DNA from: Shewanella seohaensis
Lineage (GTDB): Bacteria > Pseudomonadota > Gammaproteobacteria > Enterobacterales > Shewanellaceae
Direction of reading: 5' to 3'
DNA length: 64,000 nt
Assembly (NCBI RefSeq): GCF_025449215.1
Contig: NZ_CP104900.1
Span: 3,472,001 to 3,536,000 of the forward strand
Shown: piece after piece, positions 19,103 through 28,738 of the stretch
How the letters are laid out: every line of letters starts with the position of its first letter
Position numbering within the stretch: the first letter of the stretch is position 1
Made by a program: the position numbers and the translations under genes
Notes under the pieces: generated by a model
Database searches by the model: none
Told to the model about the DNA's origin: nothing
Seen by the model: only the letters and a program-made list of their open reading frames with translations

Positions 19103-20014
19103 TTACGCCTTTAAGCGGTAGCGCAGCACCTTTAATGATTTCTCCTCAGAAACATCAACAAAGGCGGCGGGATTGGGTAAGCGCTCAAGATATTCGAGTG
19201 CAGGCGCGGCGTCTTCAACCTGCTGGCGTAAAAACTGAGTATCGAGTTCCGGCGCATTTAAACAGAGTAGCACCTCGGCATTCTCGGCTAATAACTCGGG
19301 TAAATGCCTGATCAAACGCACGTAATCCTTAGTTGCCACGAAACTGCCCTTTTGATTACTCGGCGGATCGGCAACCACTATGTCATAGGGGCCTAACTTA
19401 CGTAACTTACCCCATGACTTAAAAATATCGTGCCCTAAGAAGCGTGCGCCCGCACTAAAGCCATTGAGAAGATGGTTCTGCTTGCCTATGGCTAACGCCC
19501 CTTTACTCATGTCCATGTTCACGACTTCATCTGCGCCGCCCTGCAGTGCTGCCACCGAGAAACCACAGGTATAAGCAAACAAATTAAGCACTTTCTTATG
19601 GCGTGCATGGGCTCTAACCCATTCACGGCCATTGGCCATATCGAGGAACAAACCGTGGTTTTGTCCCCGCAATAAATGCACCTGAAACTGAGCGCCGTTT
19701 TCGGTGACCAAATGGGGATCGGGCACCTCACCCGCCAGTACTTGGCTAAAGGTTTCGCCTGCACTGCGGTATTGATACACCAAGTTTAACGACCGATTGG
19801 GCTGTATCGCTTGCCAGCGCGCCGTAATCGCCTGTTGGCACTGGGCCAACTCGGCCGCTTCGAGGGGAATAAAACTGGTCAATAACAACACGGGCGCGAA
19901 CCAATCTAAACAAAGATGTTCGCAGCCTGGGTAATAACCTCCGCGGCCATGGAATAACCGCGTGGCATCTTCACCGACTTCTATCGTCGCCAGTGCATCT
20001 ATAAAACGTTGCAT
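19103..20014 (-). CDS. Class I SAM-dependent methyltransferase of the RlmI/RlmK type
   Basis: A 303-residue methyltransferase of the COG1092 group, which includes 23S rRNA m5C and m7G methyltransferases. An N-terminal substrate part is followed by the Rossmann domain from about residue 120: QNHGLFLDMANGREWVR, VLNLFAYTCGFSVAALQGGADEVVNMD (SAM-binding motif I and acidic loop), and DIVVADPPSNQKGSF (motif IV, DPPS). The DPPS version and lack of an N-terminal PUA domain set it apart from true RlmI, so the RNA target is uncertain. It lies just after an AI-2E-family permease gene on the same strand with a 6-base gap, so both are probably co-transcribed. Confidence 0.8.
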   Translation of the reverse strand: MQRFIDALATIEVGEDATRLFHGRGGYYPGCEHLCLDWFAPVLLLTSFIPLEAAELAQCQQAITARWQAIQPNRSLNLVYQYRSAGETFSQVLAGEVPDPHLVTENGAQFQVHLLRGQNHGLFLDMANGREWVRAHARHKKVLNLFAYTCGFSVAALQGGADEVVNMDMSKGALAIGKQNHLLNGFSAGARFLGHDIFKSWGKLRKLGPYDIVVADPPSNQKGSFVATKDYVRLIRHLPELLAENAEVLLCLNAPELDTQFLRQQVEDAAPALEYLERLPNPAAFVDVSEEKSLKVLRYRLKA

Positions 20015-20020
20015 TATCTA

Positions 20021-21127
20021 CTACTTATTATCTGTTGAATGGGTATCGACAGGTTCTGAAATCGGAGCGGTGCTTGTCGATTGGCTCACCAGTTTATCAT
20101 CCACATCGTCGGATAATAAAATGGCTAACCAGCTACCACTCTTGCTGGATTCGAGGGCAATCTTGACGACCATGGTTAAGGGAACCGACAGTAACATGCC
20201 CACCGAGCCAAGCAACCACCCCCAAAAAATTAATGATAAAAACACCACTAAGGTCGAAAGCCCAAGACCGCGACCCATAAATTTAGGCTCGACCAGGTTG
20301 CCCATCACCATATTTGCGCCGACGTATAACATCGCTGTACCGCCAGCCGCCGCAGGGCCTAATTGGATAAAGGCCAGCAAAACGGCGGGAATGGCCGCGA
20401 TAATCGAGCCGATATTCGGGATATAGTTGAATAAAAAGGCGATAACCGCCCAAAGCAGCGCGTAATCCACCCCAATCACCGCAAGCCCCACACCGACAAT
20501 CAAACCCGTCGCTAAACTGACTAAGGTCTTGATCACCATATATTGATTCACCGATTGCAGAAAACGGTCAATCTGCTGCAAACGCATGTCGGGATCATCC
20601 AACGCCAAGTGCAGTTTTTTCGGCAAAGATTGCGCCTCAAACAACATAAAGACGATAGTCAGAATGATCAGGAACAAATTCGCCATCACATTGCCGACCC
20701 CCGAGAGCATATTGGTGGTCATAGACAAGGCCATGCCGGGGTCGAAATAGGCCAGCACTTGCTCCTTGGAGATGTGGATATTCAGCGCCTGCAACTTATG
20801 CAGCACCCAAGAAAACTGCTCAACCAGCTGATCGCGATACTGCGGCAACTGCTTAGAAAACTCGTTAATGGAGCTACCTACCAGAGAGGCGAGCCACAAG
20901 CCCATCAACACGATAAAACCCATCAGCAGTATCACGGCGAGCCATTTAGGTACGCGATATTTGGTCATCAAGCCAATCGCCGGATTACAAATCACCGCAA
21001 TAAAACTGGATAGTACAAAGGGAACAACAATCGGGCTGGCGGCCTTTATCCCAGCCAAAATAATCACCACAAAGGCCATGACGGCAAAACCTTTATAAGC
21101 GGCAGACGGCGTATTGGAACGTGTCAT
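20021..21127 (-). CDS. AI-2E family transporter (PerM/YdiK-like)
   Basis: A 368-residue inner-membrane protein of the AI-2E/PerM family. About seven or eight hydrophobic segments are seen, with the family's long cytoplasmic or periplasmic central helix (residues about 95-150, INEFSKQLPQYRDQLVEQFSWVL) and the conserved NYIPNIGSIIAAIPAVLLAFI and GNLVEPKFMGRGLGLSTLVVFLSL near the C-terminus. Members are variously assigned to autoinducer-2 export or Na+/H+ exchange, so the substrate is open. The ATG follows AAGGAT. It is divergent from folX and probably co-transcribed with the downstream methyltransferase. Confidence 0.85.
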   Translation of the reverse strand: MTRSNTPSAAYKGFAVMAFVVIILAGIKAASPIVVPFVLSSFIAVICNPAIGLMTKYRVPKWLAVILLMGFIVLMGLWLASLVGSSINEFSKQLPQYRDQLVEQFSWVLHKLQALNIHISKEQVLAYFDPGMALSMTTNMLSGVGNVMANLFLIILTIVFMLFEAQSLPKKLHLALDDPDMRLQQIDRFLQSVNQYMVIKTLVSLATGLIVGVGLAVIGVDYALLWAVIAFLFNYIPNIGSIIAAIPAVLLAFIQLGPAAAGGTAMLYVGANMVMGNLVEPKFMGRGLGLSTLVVFLSLIFWGWLLGSVGMLLSVPLTMVVKIALESSKSGSWLAILLSDDVDDKLVSQSTSTAPISEPVDTHSTDNK

Positions 21128-21224
21128 GGCGTAAAAATCCTTCTTGATCTTAGATAAAGTTGTTAGGCTAGCCCAAGAAAAGTCTCAAACTCAATCACCT
21201 AAGCCATAAAACTAGATTGTCATT

Positions 21225-21592
21225 ATGAAACCAGAAACCGCGATTATACGCATTAAAAACTTAAGACTGCGCACTTTTATCGGTATAAAAGAAGATGAAA
21301 TCCAAAATCGGCAGGATGTGATCGTCAATGTCGTCATTCACTACTGTGCCGACAAGGCGCGCAACAGTGATAATGTCGACGATGCGCTGAATTATCGTAC
21401 CATCACAAAAAAATCATTGAGTTGATTGAAAACAATCGCTTCTCACTGCTCGAAAATCTCACCAGCCAGACATTAGCCATCGCCAGTGAGCATCCTTGGG
21501 TCGAATTTGCCAGTGTCGAAATCGATAAGCCCCACGCCCTGCGCTTTGCCGATTCGGTGTCGATGGAGTTGTGTTACCAAAAACAGCAATAA
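21225..21592 (+). pseudogene. folX: Dihydroneopterin triphosphate 2'-epimerase, frame broken in an A-run
   Basis: The first 64 residues ([51 protein letters not shown]) and the next part in another frame ([39 protein letters not shown]) together match E. coli FolX from end to end. FolX epimerises dihydroneopterin triphosphate in the tetrahydropterin branch of pterin metabolism. The break is at 21407-21413, where seven A follow ACC ATC AC; eight A would restore one frame of about 122 residues. A sequencing or assembly error is the simplest explanation. It is followed by yfcH, the same order as in E. coli. Confidence 0.8.
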
Positions 21593-21662
21593 AGTGATCC
21601 CCGCACGCCCGTTATCGTATATTGCTTATAATCAAAGAAAACCATCAACCAAGGACTCGACG

Positions 21663-22553
21663 ATGAAGATATTGATAACGGGAGCTAGTGGGTTTATTGG
21701 TCAGCAGTTAGTCGCCCATTTAGCCAATCAGCATGAATTGGTCTTGCTCACCCGCCACCCCGGCACCAGTCGGCAACTATTAGGCCCGCAGCACCAATAT
21801 CTCAGTACCTTAGATGAAGTTGATGATTTAAATCATATCGATGCGGTGATAAATCTCGCCGGCGAGCCGATTGTTGCTAAACGTTGGAGCGCGCAGCAAA
21901 AACAGCGCATCTGCGATAGCCGCTGGAATACCACCGCAAGGCTTAGCCAACTGATTTTGCATAGCACTACTCCGCCCAAGGTGATGATAAGTGGCTCTGC
22001 CATCGGTTTTTATGGCCGCCAAGGTGCCATCCCCATCGATGAAACCGCAGCCCCACACCCCGAATTTAGTCATGATATTTGTCAGGAATGGGAGCGACTC
22101 GCGCAGCAAGCCGCCACCAAAACCCGCGTCTGCATCCTGCGCACGGGCATAGTGCTTGGCCATGGCGGCGCACTCGCGAAGATGTTGCCACCGTTTAAAT
22201 TGGGGCTAGGTGGGCCAATAGGCCACGGCTGCCAAGGCATGAGTTGGATACACATTCAGGATATGGTGGCGCTGATAGACTTTTTACTCAACCATGGCGA
22301 ATGCGAAGGAATTTTCAATGCCACCGCGCCCAATCCTGTCAGTAACGCCGAGTTTGCCACCACCCTAGGTCGAGTGTTAAACCGCCCGACCTTTATCACA
22401 ACTCCAGCCGCGATGCTGCGACTCGCCATGGGCGAAATGGCGGAGTTACTCATCGAAGGGCAATTTGTGATCCCCAAACATGCGCTAGATGCGGGGTTTA
22501 GCTTCCGCTTTGAGCGACTCGAACCCGCATTGAGGGACGTACTCGCACGTTAA
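21663..22553 (+). CDS. yfcH: TIGR01777-family epimerase YfcH
   Basis: A 296-residue extended SDR-type NAD(P)-binding protein. It starts MKILITGASGFIGQQLVAHL with the GxxGxxG nucleotide motif, then DAVINLAGEPI and SAIGFYG, and ends with the family's DUF1731 C-terminal region (PKHALDAGFSFRFERLEPAL). The reaction is unknown; the family is found from bacteria to plants. The open frame runs back to 21486, but that part overlaps the folX end in another frame, so the start at 21663, after AAGGACTCGACG, is chosen. It follows folX as in E. coli. Confidence 0.85.
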   Translation: MKILITGASGFIGQQLVAHLANQHELVLLTRHPGTSRQLLGPQHQYLSTLDEVDDLNHIDAVINLAGEPIVAKRWSAQQKQRICDSRWNTTARLSQLILHSTTPPKVMISGSAIGFYGRQGAIPIDETAAPHPEFSHDICQEWERLAQQAATKTRVCILRTGIVLGHGGALAKMLPPFKLGLGGPIGHGCQGMSWIHIQDMVALIDFLLNHGECEGIFNATAPNPVSNAEFATTLGRVLNRPTFITTPAAMLRLAMGEMAELLIEGQFVIPKHALDAGFSFRFERLEPALRDVLAR

Positions 22554-23118
22554 CAACTTTTTCAACTCCAGTATTATCCGTAACTGGTTTGAGAATAAAA
22601 TGTTGCCAAGCGCGTGGCGCGGGGTTAATGCCACGGCGAATAATGGCTTGAAAATCAGAGATAAAAATCCACTGTAGCGATTTGTTTGCCGACGTGACGG
22701 TACAAGAATCACTGCGCGCATCTGGCAACAGCCGAAAAACATAAATGCAACACAATGATTTTAAAGACAATTTAACGACATGCACGCATTTTTCTGTTAC
22801 ACTCCCCACCTCTTGCTTATCGCTATTGACGTGTTAGCGCCCGCACTGACGCACAGTTAACACTCCGAGCAAGTTCATTATCTTCAGTATCCGCACCCTC
22901 TGTCGCGATGCTGATCAACTACACCAATACGGTTCATATTCGCGCTTAATACTCCTTCTCCAGGCTTGGGGATTGATAAGAATCTGTCCTTAGATCGCGC
23001 GTTTAACACTTAGCATTAGCCAATGCTAAATAACGAGATGGGTCGCCCTCGCTCAGCTTGAATACAGCCTGCTTGAGTACAGCGGTATTCCCACACAAAC
23101 CATTTGTAAGGAACTATC
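22554..23118. other. Gene-free region between yfcH and gltS
   Basis: About 565 bases without a supported gene. The only structure I see is an inverted repeat TTAGCATT-AGCC-AATGCTAA at 23010-23029, about 90 bases before gltS. It could be an operator or part of the leader. Confidence 0.4.
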
Positions 23119-24342
23119 ATGCACACCACTTATACAATTGGCGAACTCGAGTCGTTTTTAATTGCTATCTTCGTGCTGTTTATTGGCCATTCCATCAATC
23201 GCCATGTGCGTGTTTTTAGACAATACAATATTCCCGAACCTATCGTTGGCGGACTGGTCGTCGCCGCCGTCGTGGCCTTTTTACATTTCCAAGACATCAC
23301 CCTCGCCTTTAGTTTACCCATGCAAAATACCTTAATGCTGATGTTTTTCAGTACGATAGGTTTGTCGGCAAACTACAAGCTACTGCTTAGTGGCGGCAAA
23401 AAAGTGTTTATCTTCCTCGGCGTCGCTTCGGTCTATATTGTCATTCAAAATGCTGTCGGGGTAAGTCTTGCAAGCCTCCTCGGTTTAGACCCCATCTTAG
23501 GCCTTATCGCTGGCTCGATTACGCTGTCAGGCGGCCATGGGACTGGCGTTGCCTGGTCACAAACCTTTGCCGAAAACTACGGCATCAACACCTTAGAGCT
23601 TGCCATGGCAGCGGCAACCTTTGGCTTAGTCATGGGCGGCATTATCGGCGGCCCTGTCGCGCAGCGATTAATTGGCAAACACAATCTGGTCTCAAGCTAT
23701 GGCATGGGCCGTAAACACCACTCCACGCATCCTCAACTGGTCACCTACGATCAGCTCGAAGAAGACCAAGTCACCGCTAAGACAATCATCGAAACCCTGT
23801 TTGTACTGCTGATCTGCGTTGCTGGGGCCAAATGGTTTACTGTGTTTGTCAGCGAATATCAGCTGAATTGGCTCAAGATGCCGGACTTTGTCTATGCCCT
23901 GTTTCTTGGGGTTATCATCGCCAACATCACCGAAGTGACCCGAGGTTATAAACCCCATACCGAAAGTATCGATGTGATAGGTACTGTGGCGCTGTCGTTA
24001 TTCCTGTCTATGGCATTGATGAATCTCAAGTTGTGGGAAATTTTGGATCTGGCTATCCCACTACTGATTATCCTGCTGGTACAAACCGCAGTGCTGGCGG
24101 TATTCGCCTATTTTGTGACCTTCAAAATCATGGGCAGCAACTATGACGCGGCGGTGATCACCGGCGGTCACTGTGGCTTTGGTATGGGCGCCACACCTAC
24201 TGCGGTGATGAATATGGGCGCACTGGTTTCACGCACAGGCCCTTCTCCGCAGGCCTTTATGGTGGTACCGATTGTCGGCGCCTTCTTTATCGATATAGTC
24301 AATTTAATTGTATTGCAGGGCTACCTCAGCTTTTTGATGTAA
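23119..24342 (+). CDS. gltS: Sodium/glutamate symporter
   Basis: A 407-residue inner-membrane Na+-coupled glutamate carrier of the ESS family. About ten to twelve hydrophobic segments are arranged as two inverted halves, each with the glycine-rich re-entrant loop: SITLSGGHGTGVAWS near residue 133 and VITGGHCGFGMGATPTAVMNM near residue 345. Both motifs are diagnostic for GltS. The N-terminus YTIGELESFLIAIFVLFIGH is also typical. The ATG follows AAGGAAC. It is monocistronic with a clear terminator after the stop. Confidence 0.95.
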   Translation: MHTTYTIGELESFLIAIFVLFIGHSINRHVRVFRQYNIPEPIVGGLVVAAVVAFLHFQDITLAFSLPMQNTLMLMFFSTIGLSANYKLLLSGGKKVFIFLGVASVYIVIQNAVGVSLASLLGLDPILGLIAGSITLSGGHGTGVAWSQTFAENYGINTLELAMAAATFGLVMGGIIGGPVAQRLIGKHNLVSSYGMGRKHHSTHPQLVTYDQLEEDQVTAKTIIETLFVLLICVAGAKWFTVFVSEYQLNWLKMPDFVYALFLGVIIANITEVTRGYKPHTESIDVIGTVALSLFLSMALMNLKLWEILDLAIPLLIILLVQTAVLAVFAYFVTFKIMGSNYDAAVITGGHCGFGMGATPTAVMNMGALVSRTGPSPQAFMVVPIVGAFFIDIVNLIVLQGYLSFLM

Positions 24343-24366
24343 GTACACAACGTTTTATCATCAAAC

Positions 24367-24396
24367 AAAAATGGCGCCGATAAGGGCGCCATTTTT
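24367..24396 (+). terminator. Rho-independent terminator after gltS
   Basis: AAAAATGGCGCC and GGCGCCATTTTT form a 12-bp stem with a 6-base loop. The T-run is part of the right arm. Confidence 0.85.
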
Positions 24397-24428
24397 ATAT
24401 CTCGTGAAGAGTGAAATCTAAGGACAAG

Positions 24429-25091
24429 TTAGAACGCGCGCATCATGCGATCTGGCCGCGGCAAGTAATAATCGTTGTAATCCAATGAGAAGACTACGGA
24501 GCTTGAGCGGCCAACAATCTCCTCTCTGGGCACAAAGCCTATGACTCGTGAATCGGCACTGTTATCTCGATTGTCCCCTAGCGCCAAATACTGGTTATCA
24601 GGAACCGTAACTGGGCCAAAATTAGCCAGCTGCGAGGGCTGCGGATTAAGTCGAATACTGTGGACAATGCCGAGTAGGTCCTCCTGCCATTCGGTGACAT
24701 TCGCCGGTGCATAGGCACTTAATGTTTGCTGTGTATATGCGAGTGATTTGCCATTTAAATACAAGCGATTATCCCGCATCATCACAGTATCACCGGGTAC
24801 GGCAATCACCCGCTTAATCAGCTTTTTATCGGCTTTTTTAGAGTCGAACACAATAATATCCCCACGTGTGGGATCTGCAAGTTTAACGAGTGGGATATGG
24901 GTAAATGGCACTCTGATATCGTAAGCCATCTTATTCACCAGAATGCGGTCGCCCTCAACAATCGTCGGCAACATAGAGCCTGTCGGCACAGTATTCCAAT
25001 CGGCCACCGCACTCCTGAACACCAGCATCAGGCTGATAAACAATAAAAAAGAGCGATTATCCCTAAGTAATGTTCTAAGTTTTTTAAACAT
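24429..25091 (-). CDS. Signal peptidase I (additional copy)
   Basis: A 220-residue membrane serine protease of the S26 family that cleaves signal peptides after export. A single N-terminal membrane segment (residues about 14-30) is followed by the catalytic serine Ser39 in PTGSMLPT, the catalytic lysine Lys93 in LIKRVIAVPGD, and the box E motif ALGDNRDNSADSR. The start at 25091 (MFKKLR) is chosen because GGGAG lies nine bases upstream; the frame itself runs to 25124. The housekeeping lepB of gamma-proteobacteria has two membrane segments and sits with rnc and era, which are absent here, so this is probably a second, short-form enzyme. Confidence 0.88.
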   Translation of the reverse strand: MFKKLRTLLRDNRSFLLFISLMLVFRSAVADWNTVPTGSMLPTIVEGDRILVNKMAYDIRVPFTHIPLVKLADPTRGDIIVFDSKKADKKLIKRVIAVPGDTVMMRDNRLYLNGKSLAYTQQTLSAYAPANVTEWQEDLLGIVHSIRLNPQPSQLANFGPVTVPDNQYLALGDNRDNSADSRVIGFVPREEIVGRSSSVVFSLDYNDYYLPRPDRMMRAF

Positions 25092-25276
25092 TCTGTTTAT
25101 CTCCCTAAGGCCAAAATCCAGCAATATTTTCGTTTGATGACAGTGCTAAGCTATCAATTGCCTGACGTAAGCAACGCTTGCTCGTTAAATAGACTCATAA
25201 ATATCGGCTAAGTTCTTCGCGGATAACATGATGGCTTTTTCTATTTGTAAGCCAATGTGACAAATGCTCAAACTTA

Positions 25277-25300
25277 GCCACAAACTTTGCCACAAACTTT
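25277..25300. repeat. Tandem 12-bp direct repeat
   Basis: GCCACAAACTTT occurs twice in tandem in the gap between the signal peptidase gene and ybbP. No function is apparent. Confidence 0.6.
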
Positions 25301-25333
25301 GCCTCAACCTAAAACACTCAAATAATCGCCATG

Positions 25334-25366
25334 AAAAAGCACTGGTTTAGGCCAGTGCTTTTTTAT
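25334..25366 (-). terminator. Hairpin terminator downstream of ybbP
   Basis: AAGCACTGG and CCAGTGCTT pair with a short loop, with A-run and T-run flanks on both strands. It lies about 65 bases past the ybbP stop. Confidence 0.8.
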
Positions 25367-25431
25367 TTGACAAAAATGGTTTAAAAATGATGGTGTTACG
25401 GCATTTTTCTTAACCGCTAACGCACCTTAGC

Positions 25432-27933
25432 TTAAGCGCCCGCTTTTAATAATTCGGCGCAGGATTGATTGAGCAATTGGCGGCAGCGCCAAACACCCAG
25501 CAGCGCAACTAATAAGGCACCGCAGACAGGGGCAATCCCCCACCAGGGCCAGTGCATATACACATTAAGTTCAAACACTTGGGTCTTTAACAGATACAGC
25601 GCAAATTCCGCCACTATCACTGCAAGTACCCCAGCTATGCCCCCCAGTAACGCAAATTCAAACCCTGTGGCGCTACGCAGTAACCAGCCAGAGGCGCCAA
25701 AGGTGCGCAGCACTGCGAGTTCACGCTGGCGTGTCGCCATTCCCGCCTCGGTTTGGGCGATAAGCACTAAAGAACTAGCCAGTAAGACAAGAACCAAAAC
25801 CAACGTCAGCGACAGGGACACCTGCTCAATAATCTGCCGCAATTGCCCTACCATAGCGCCGACATCGATAATCGACACCGTTGGGAACTGCTGGATAAGT
25901 TCGAGGATCACTGTGCTCTTCGGAGCATCACTCCCTTGTGCATCCGTTTTTTTGTCGTCGAGGTAGAAGCTTGCCATCGAGGTATAGGCAAAGGGCGCCA
26001 GCGCTTCTTGAGTGAAGATCATAAAGAAGTTTGGCTGCATGGTTTCCCAGTGCACGGCACGGATACTGGCGACCTTGACCCTAAGCTCTTGGTTATCAAT
26101 CATATAGGTCAGCGTATCGCCCAGCTTTAACCCTAAACGATCGGCAACACCTGACTCGACAGAAACCTCATCCGCCGCCTGATTAAAATGCCCTTCGACC
26201 AACTCGTTGTTGGCCGGCAAGGTATTGCGCCAGGTGAGATTAAGCTCTCGTGAAATACCTACTCGTCCCTTCTCCCCCGCTTCGGCCTGCTCGTCGGAAA
26301 TCAAGGTTTCACCATTGATTTGAGTCAAGCGGCCGCGAATCACGGGATAGATATCCGTTGCAGCTATGCCCTTTTGCGCCATAAAGTCATTTAATGGCTT
26401 AGCATCATCGGGGGCGATATTGACCAAGAAATAGTTGGGCGCATTCTCGGGCAGCTGTTTTTGCCACTCGTTCAGTAAATCTTGCCTCAGGGCCAAAATG
26501 GTCAGTAGTAATACCAAGGCCGCACTAAAGCCCACCAATTGCACCGCATTTTGCCGCGCGCGGCGGCGTAAACCCGCGAGAGCCAGTTGCAAGGGATTGG
26601 TGGTTTTCATGCCGACACTGTGACCAAGGCGGATCATCACAAAGCCTAAAATACTGAGCAATACGCCCAGTAGCAGCACAGCCGCGACTACTGTGAGTGT
26701 CAGCGCCCAGCTTTGGGAATACAAATATCCCAACAGTGCCATCGCCCCTAAACTGAGGAGTAAATGCAGCCACATGCCGAGCTGCAAGCCCTCGAGCTGT
26801 CTTTGTAAGACCCGCAGTGGTGGAATCGCCAGCAGACGCATTAAAGGATAGGCTGAAAACATAAAGGCGCTAATAAGCCCAGTGCTGATCCCAAGCAGTA
26901 GCGGCCGCGTCAACGGCGGCGAATAGGCAGCAATTTCAGGGGGTAACAGTTGATTAATGCCTAAATCCAGCAGTGCCCCGCCGATTAACCCCAGCACAAT
27001 GCCAAACAGTGTCACTAGCAGTAAATGGATGCCAAATAGCCGACGGATTTGTGTTGATGAGGCGCCAAAGGTTTTAAGCATAGCCACCACATCATAATGA
27101 CGTTGGCAGTAACGCTGGGCGGCAATCCCAATCGCGGCGCAGGCCAGCGCAATACCGAGCAAGCTTGCCAGCAGTAAAAATCGCTCCGCCCGCTTCACCG
27201 CGCCCGCTATCGGTGAGTCGCCAGACTGCACATCGACCCAGCGCTGGGAATTATTCAGCAGCGGTTTAACGCTATTCTCAAAGGCGCTTAAGGCGCTTTC
27301 TTCACCCACAAACTGATACAAATACGTCACTCGGCTGCCGGGTTGGATAACCCCAGTCTTGGCGACATCTTCTATCCGCATTAATACCACGGGGGAAGAA
27401 GCAAACGGATTAAAACCCGCATCGGGTAAGCGGCTGATTTCTTGACTTAAACGAAACTCACTGTTGCCTAACTCCAGTGTTTTCGGGTATCCCAAGAGTC
27501 CCCCTAAGCGACTCTCGAACCACACCTCATCGGCGTGGGGCAAGCCTTGAGCTTTTTCATCTTGGCCATTGTCCGCTTTAAGTTCTATGTCGCCCTTAAG
27601 TGGATAACCAGACTCAACCGCCCGCACTGTGACTAACTGAAACTTATCCCCCGCATACACCATGGAGTTAAATTGCAGATTGGTTACATGCTTAAGACCA
27701 AGTTCGTCAGCCTTAGCCAGAATGCTGGCATCAATTTGAACGGGAGAGTCGATGATGCGATCGGCGGCGATAAACTGGGTCGCTTGCCCGTTGATTGCGA
27801 CCTGCAAGCGCTCGCTGACACGCGCAAGACCACTGACCGATAGCACCGCCAAGGTAATCGCGAGGATTATCAATAACAACTGCCCCTGTTGCAGCTCGCG
27901 CTTAAACAGGCGCCATGCCAAATTAAGCTCCAT
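25432..27933 (-). CDS. ybbP: ABC transporter permease YbbP (FtsX-like, MacB-type)
   Basis: An 833-residue inner-membrane protein with two FtsX domains. An N-terminal membrane helix (about residues 15-35) and a large periplasmic part precede a first cluster of helices (about 250-500, ending near NAVQLVGFSAALVLLLTILAL). A second periplasmic part follows, and a final cluster of three helices (about 690-820: VSLSLTLVLVLVLLASSLVL, FALLGGIAGVLAVIV). This is the layout of type VII ABC permeases such as YbbP. The ATPase YbbA is encoded immediately upstream with a 3-base gap, and tesA is divergent, just as in E. coli. The substrate of YbbAP-TesA is linked to lipid or hydrophobic compound handling; this is knowledge of the family, not visible here. 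Confidence 0.9.
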   Translation of the reverse strand: MELNLAWRLFKRELQQGQLLLIILAITLAVLSVSGLARVSERLQVAINGQATQFIAADRIIDSPVQIDASILAKADELGLKHVTNLQFNSMVYAGDKFQLVTVRAVESGYPLKGDIELKADNGQDEKAQGLPHADEVWFESRLGGLLGYPKTLELGNSEFRLSQEISRLPDAGFNPFASSPVVLMRIEDVAKTGVIQPGSRVTYLYQFVGEESALSAFENSVKPLLNNSQRWVDVQSGDSPIAGAVKRAERFLLLASLLGIALACAAIGIAAQRYCQRHYDVVAMLKTFGASSTQIRRLFGIHLLLVTLFGIVLGLIGGALLDLGINQLLPPEIAAYSPPLTRPLLLGISTGLISAFMFSAYPLMRLLAIPPLRVLQRQLEGLQLGMWLHLLLSLGAMALLGYLYSQSWALTLTVVAAVLLLGVLLSILGFVMIRLGHSVGMKTTNPLQLALAGLRRRARQNAVQLVGFSAALVLLLTILALRQDLLNEWQKQLPENAPNYFLVNIAPDDAKPLNDFMAQKGIAATDIYPVIRGRLTQINGETLISDEQAEAGEKGRVGISRELNLTWRNTLPANNELVEGHFNQAADEVSVESGVADRLGLKLGDTLTYMIDNQELRVKVASIRAVHWETMQPNFFMIFTQEALAPFAYTSMASFYLDDKKTDAQGSDAPKSTVILELIQQFPTVSIIDVGAMVGQLRQIIEQVSLSLTLVLVLVLLASSLVLIAQTEAGMATRQRELAVLRTFGASGWLLRSATGFEFALLGGIAGVLAVIVAEFALYLLKTQVFELNVYMHWPWWGIAPVCGALLVALLGVWRCRQLLNQSCAELLKAGA

Positions 27934-27936
27934 GGG

Positions 27937-28686
27937 TTAGGCCTCCTTGGCGCTTAATTCAAGGTTGTTATTCACGCTGTGCGATGAGGCCGAATCCAAC
28001 TCTTCTTGTAAGTGGCCGTTGTCCATAACCAGTTGCCGCTGGCAGCGCTTCGCCAATTGCAAGTCGTGGGTGACCAGGATGAGCGTGGTATGGCTCTCTT
28101 GGTTCAGCTCAAACAACATATCGGCAATTTTATGGCCGTTAACACTGTCCAAATTGCCGGTTGGCTCGTCGGCAAATAGCACCTTAGGTTCACAAATAAA
28201 CGCGCGGGCAATGGCGACCCTTTGCTGCTCGCCGCCGGATAGCTGTTTAGGTAAATGGGTCAAACGGTGGGATAACCCCACACGCCCCAGCATAGCCTCA
28301 GCCTTTTCCTTGGCATTTTTAACCCCAGCAAGCTCGGCAGGTAGCATCACATTTTCGAGGGCGGTTAAGGTATCAACTAACATAAAAGATTGAAAAATAA
28401 AGCTCACTTTCTGCTTACGCAGCGCGGCTTTCTGTTCTTCATTGAGCGGTGATAGGGCTTGGCCATCGAGCCATATCTCCCCCGACGTGGGGGTATCGAG
28501 CGCGGCGAGTAAGCCAAGCAGTGTCGATTTGCCCGAACCTGAGGGGCCTAATATCGCCACACTTTCCCCCTGCTTGACATCTAAGTTAATGCCCTTGAGG
28601 ATAGTGAGCGAACCTTCCTGAGTAGTCACCGATTTTTCGAGGTTAACAACATTGATGGCACTGTTTTTTGAAACGACGTTAGACAT
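27937..28686 (-). CDS. ybbA: ABC transporter ATP-binding protein YbbA
   Basis: A 249-residue ATPase of the LolD/MacB class. Walker A is GPSGSGKST, the signature is LSGGEQQRVAIARA and Walker B is VLFADEPTGNLD, followed by the H-loop in LILVTHD. It powers the FtsX-type permease encoded just downstream. The frame runs to 28704; the ATG at 28686 (MSNVVSKN) is preferred because AAGGAT precedes it. It is divergent from tesA with only about 50 bases between the starts, so the promoters overlap. Confidence 0.92.
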   Translation of the reverse strand: MSNVVSKNSAINVVNLEKSVTTQEGSLTILKGINLDVKQGESVAILGPSGSGKSTLLGLLAALDTPTSGEIWLDGQALSPLNEEQKAALRKQKVSFIFQSFMLVDTLTALENVMLPAELAGVKNAKEKAEAMLGRVGLSHRLTHLPKQLSGGEQQRVAIARAFICEPKVLFADEPTGNLDSVNGHKIADMLFELNQESHTTLILVTHDLQLAKRCQRQLVMDNGHLQEELDSASSHSVNNNLELSAKEA

Positions 28687-28738
28687 AGGATCCTTCTTAT
28701 ACAAATCGTTCTTGCGTCAATCGCTTAGATGCAAGCCG

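Noticed and set aside
21486..21662. N-terminal extension of yfcH
   Set aside because: These codons overlap the folX end in another frame; the NAD-binding motif starts right after the ATG at 21663, which has its own ribosome binding site.
22485..22809. Overlapping minus-strand frames after yfcH
   Set aside because: They have no ribosome binding site and lack protein-like composition; the region is treated as intergenic.
25277..25300. Duplicated 12-mer as a mobile-element target-site duplication
   Set aside because: The copies are directly adjacent with nothing inserted between them, so it is a plain tandem duplication.
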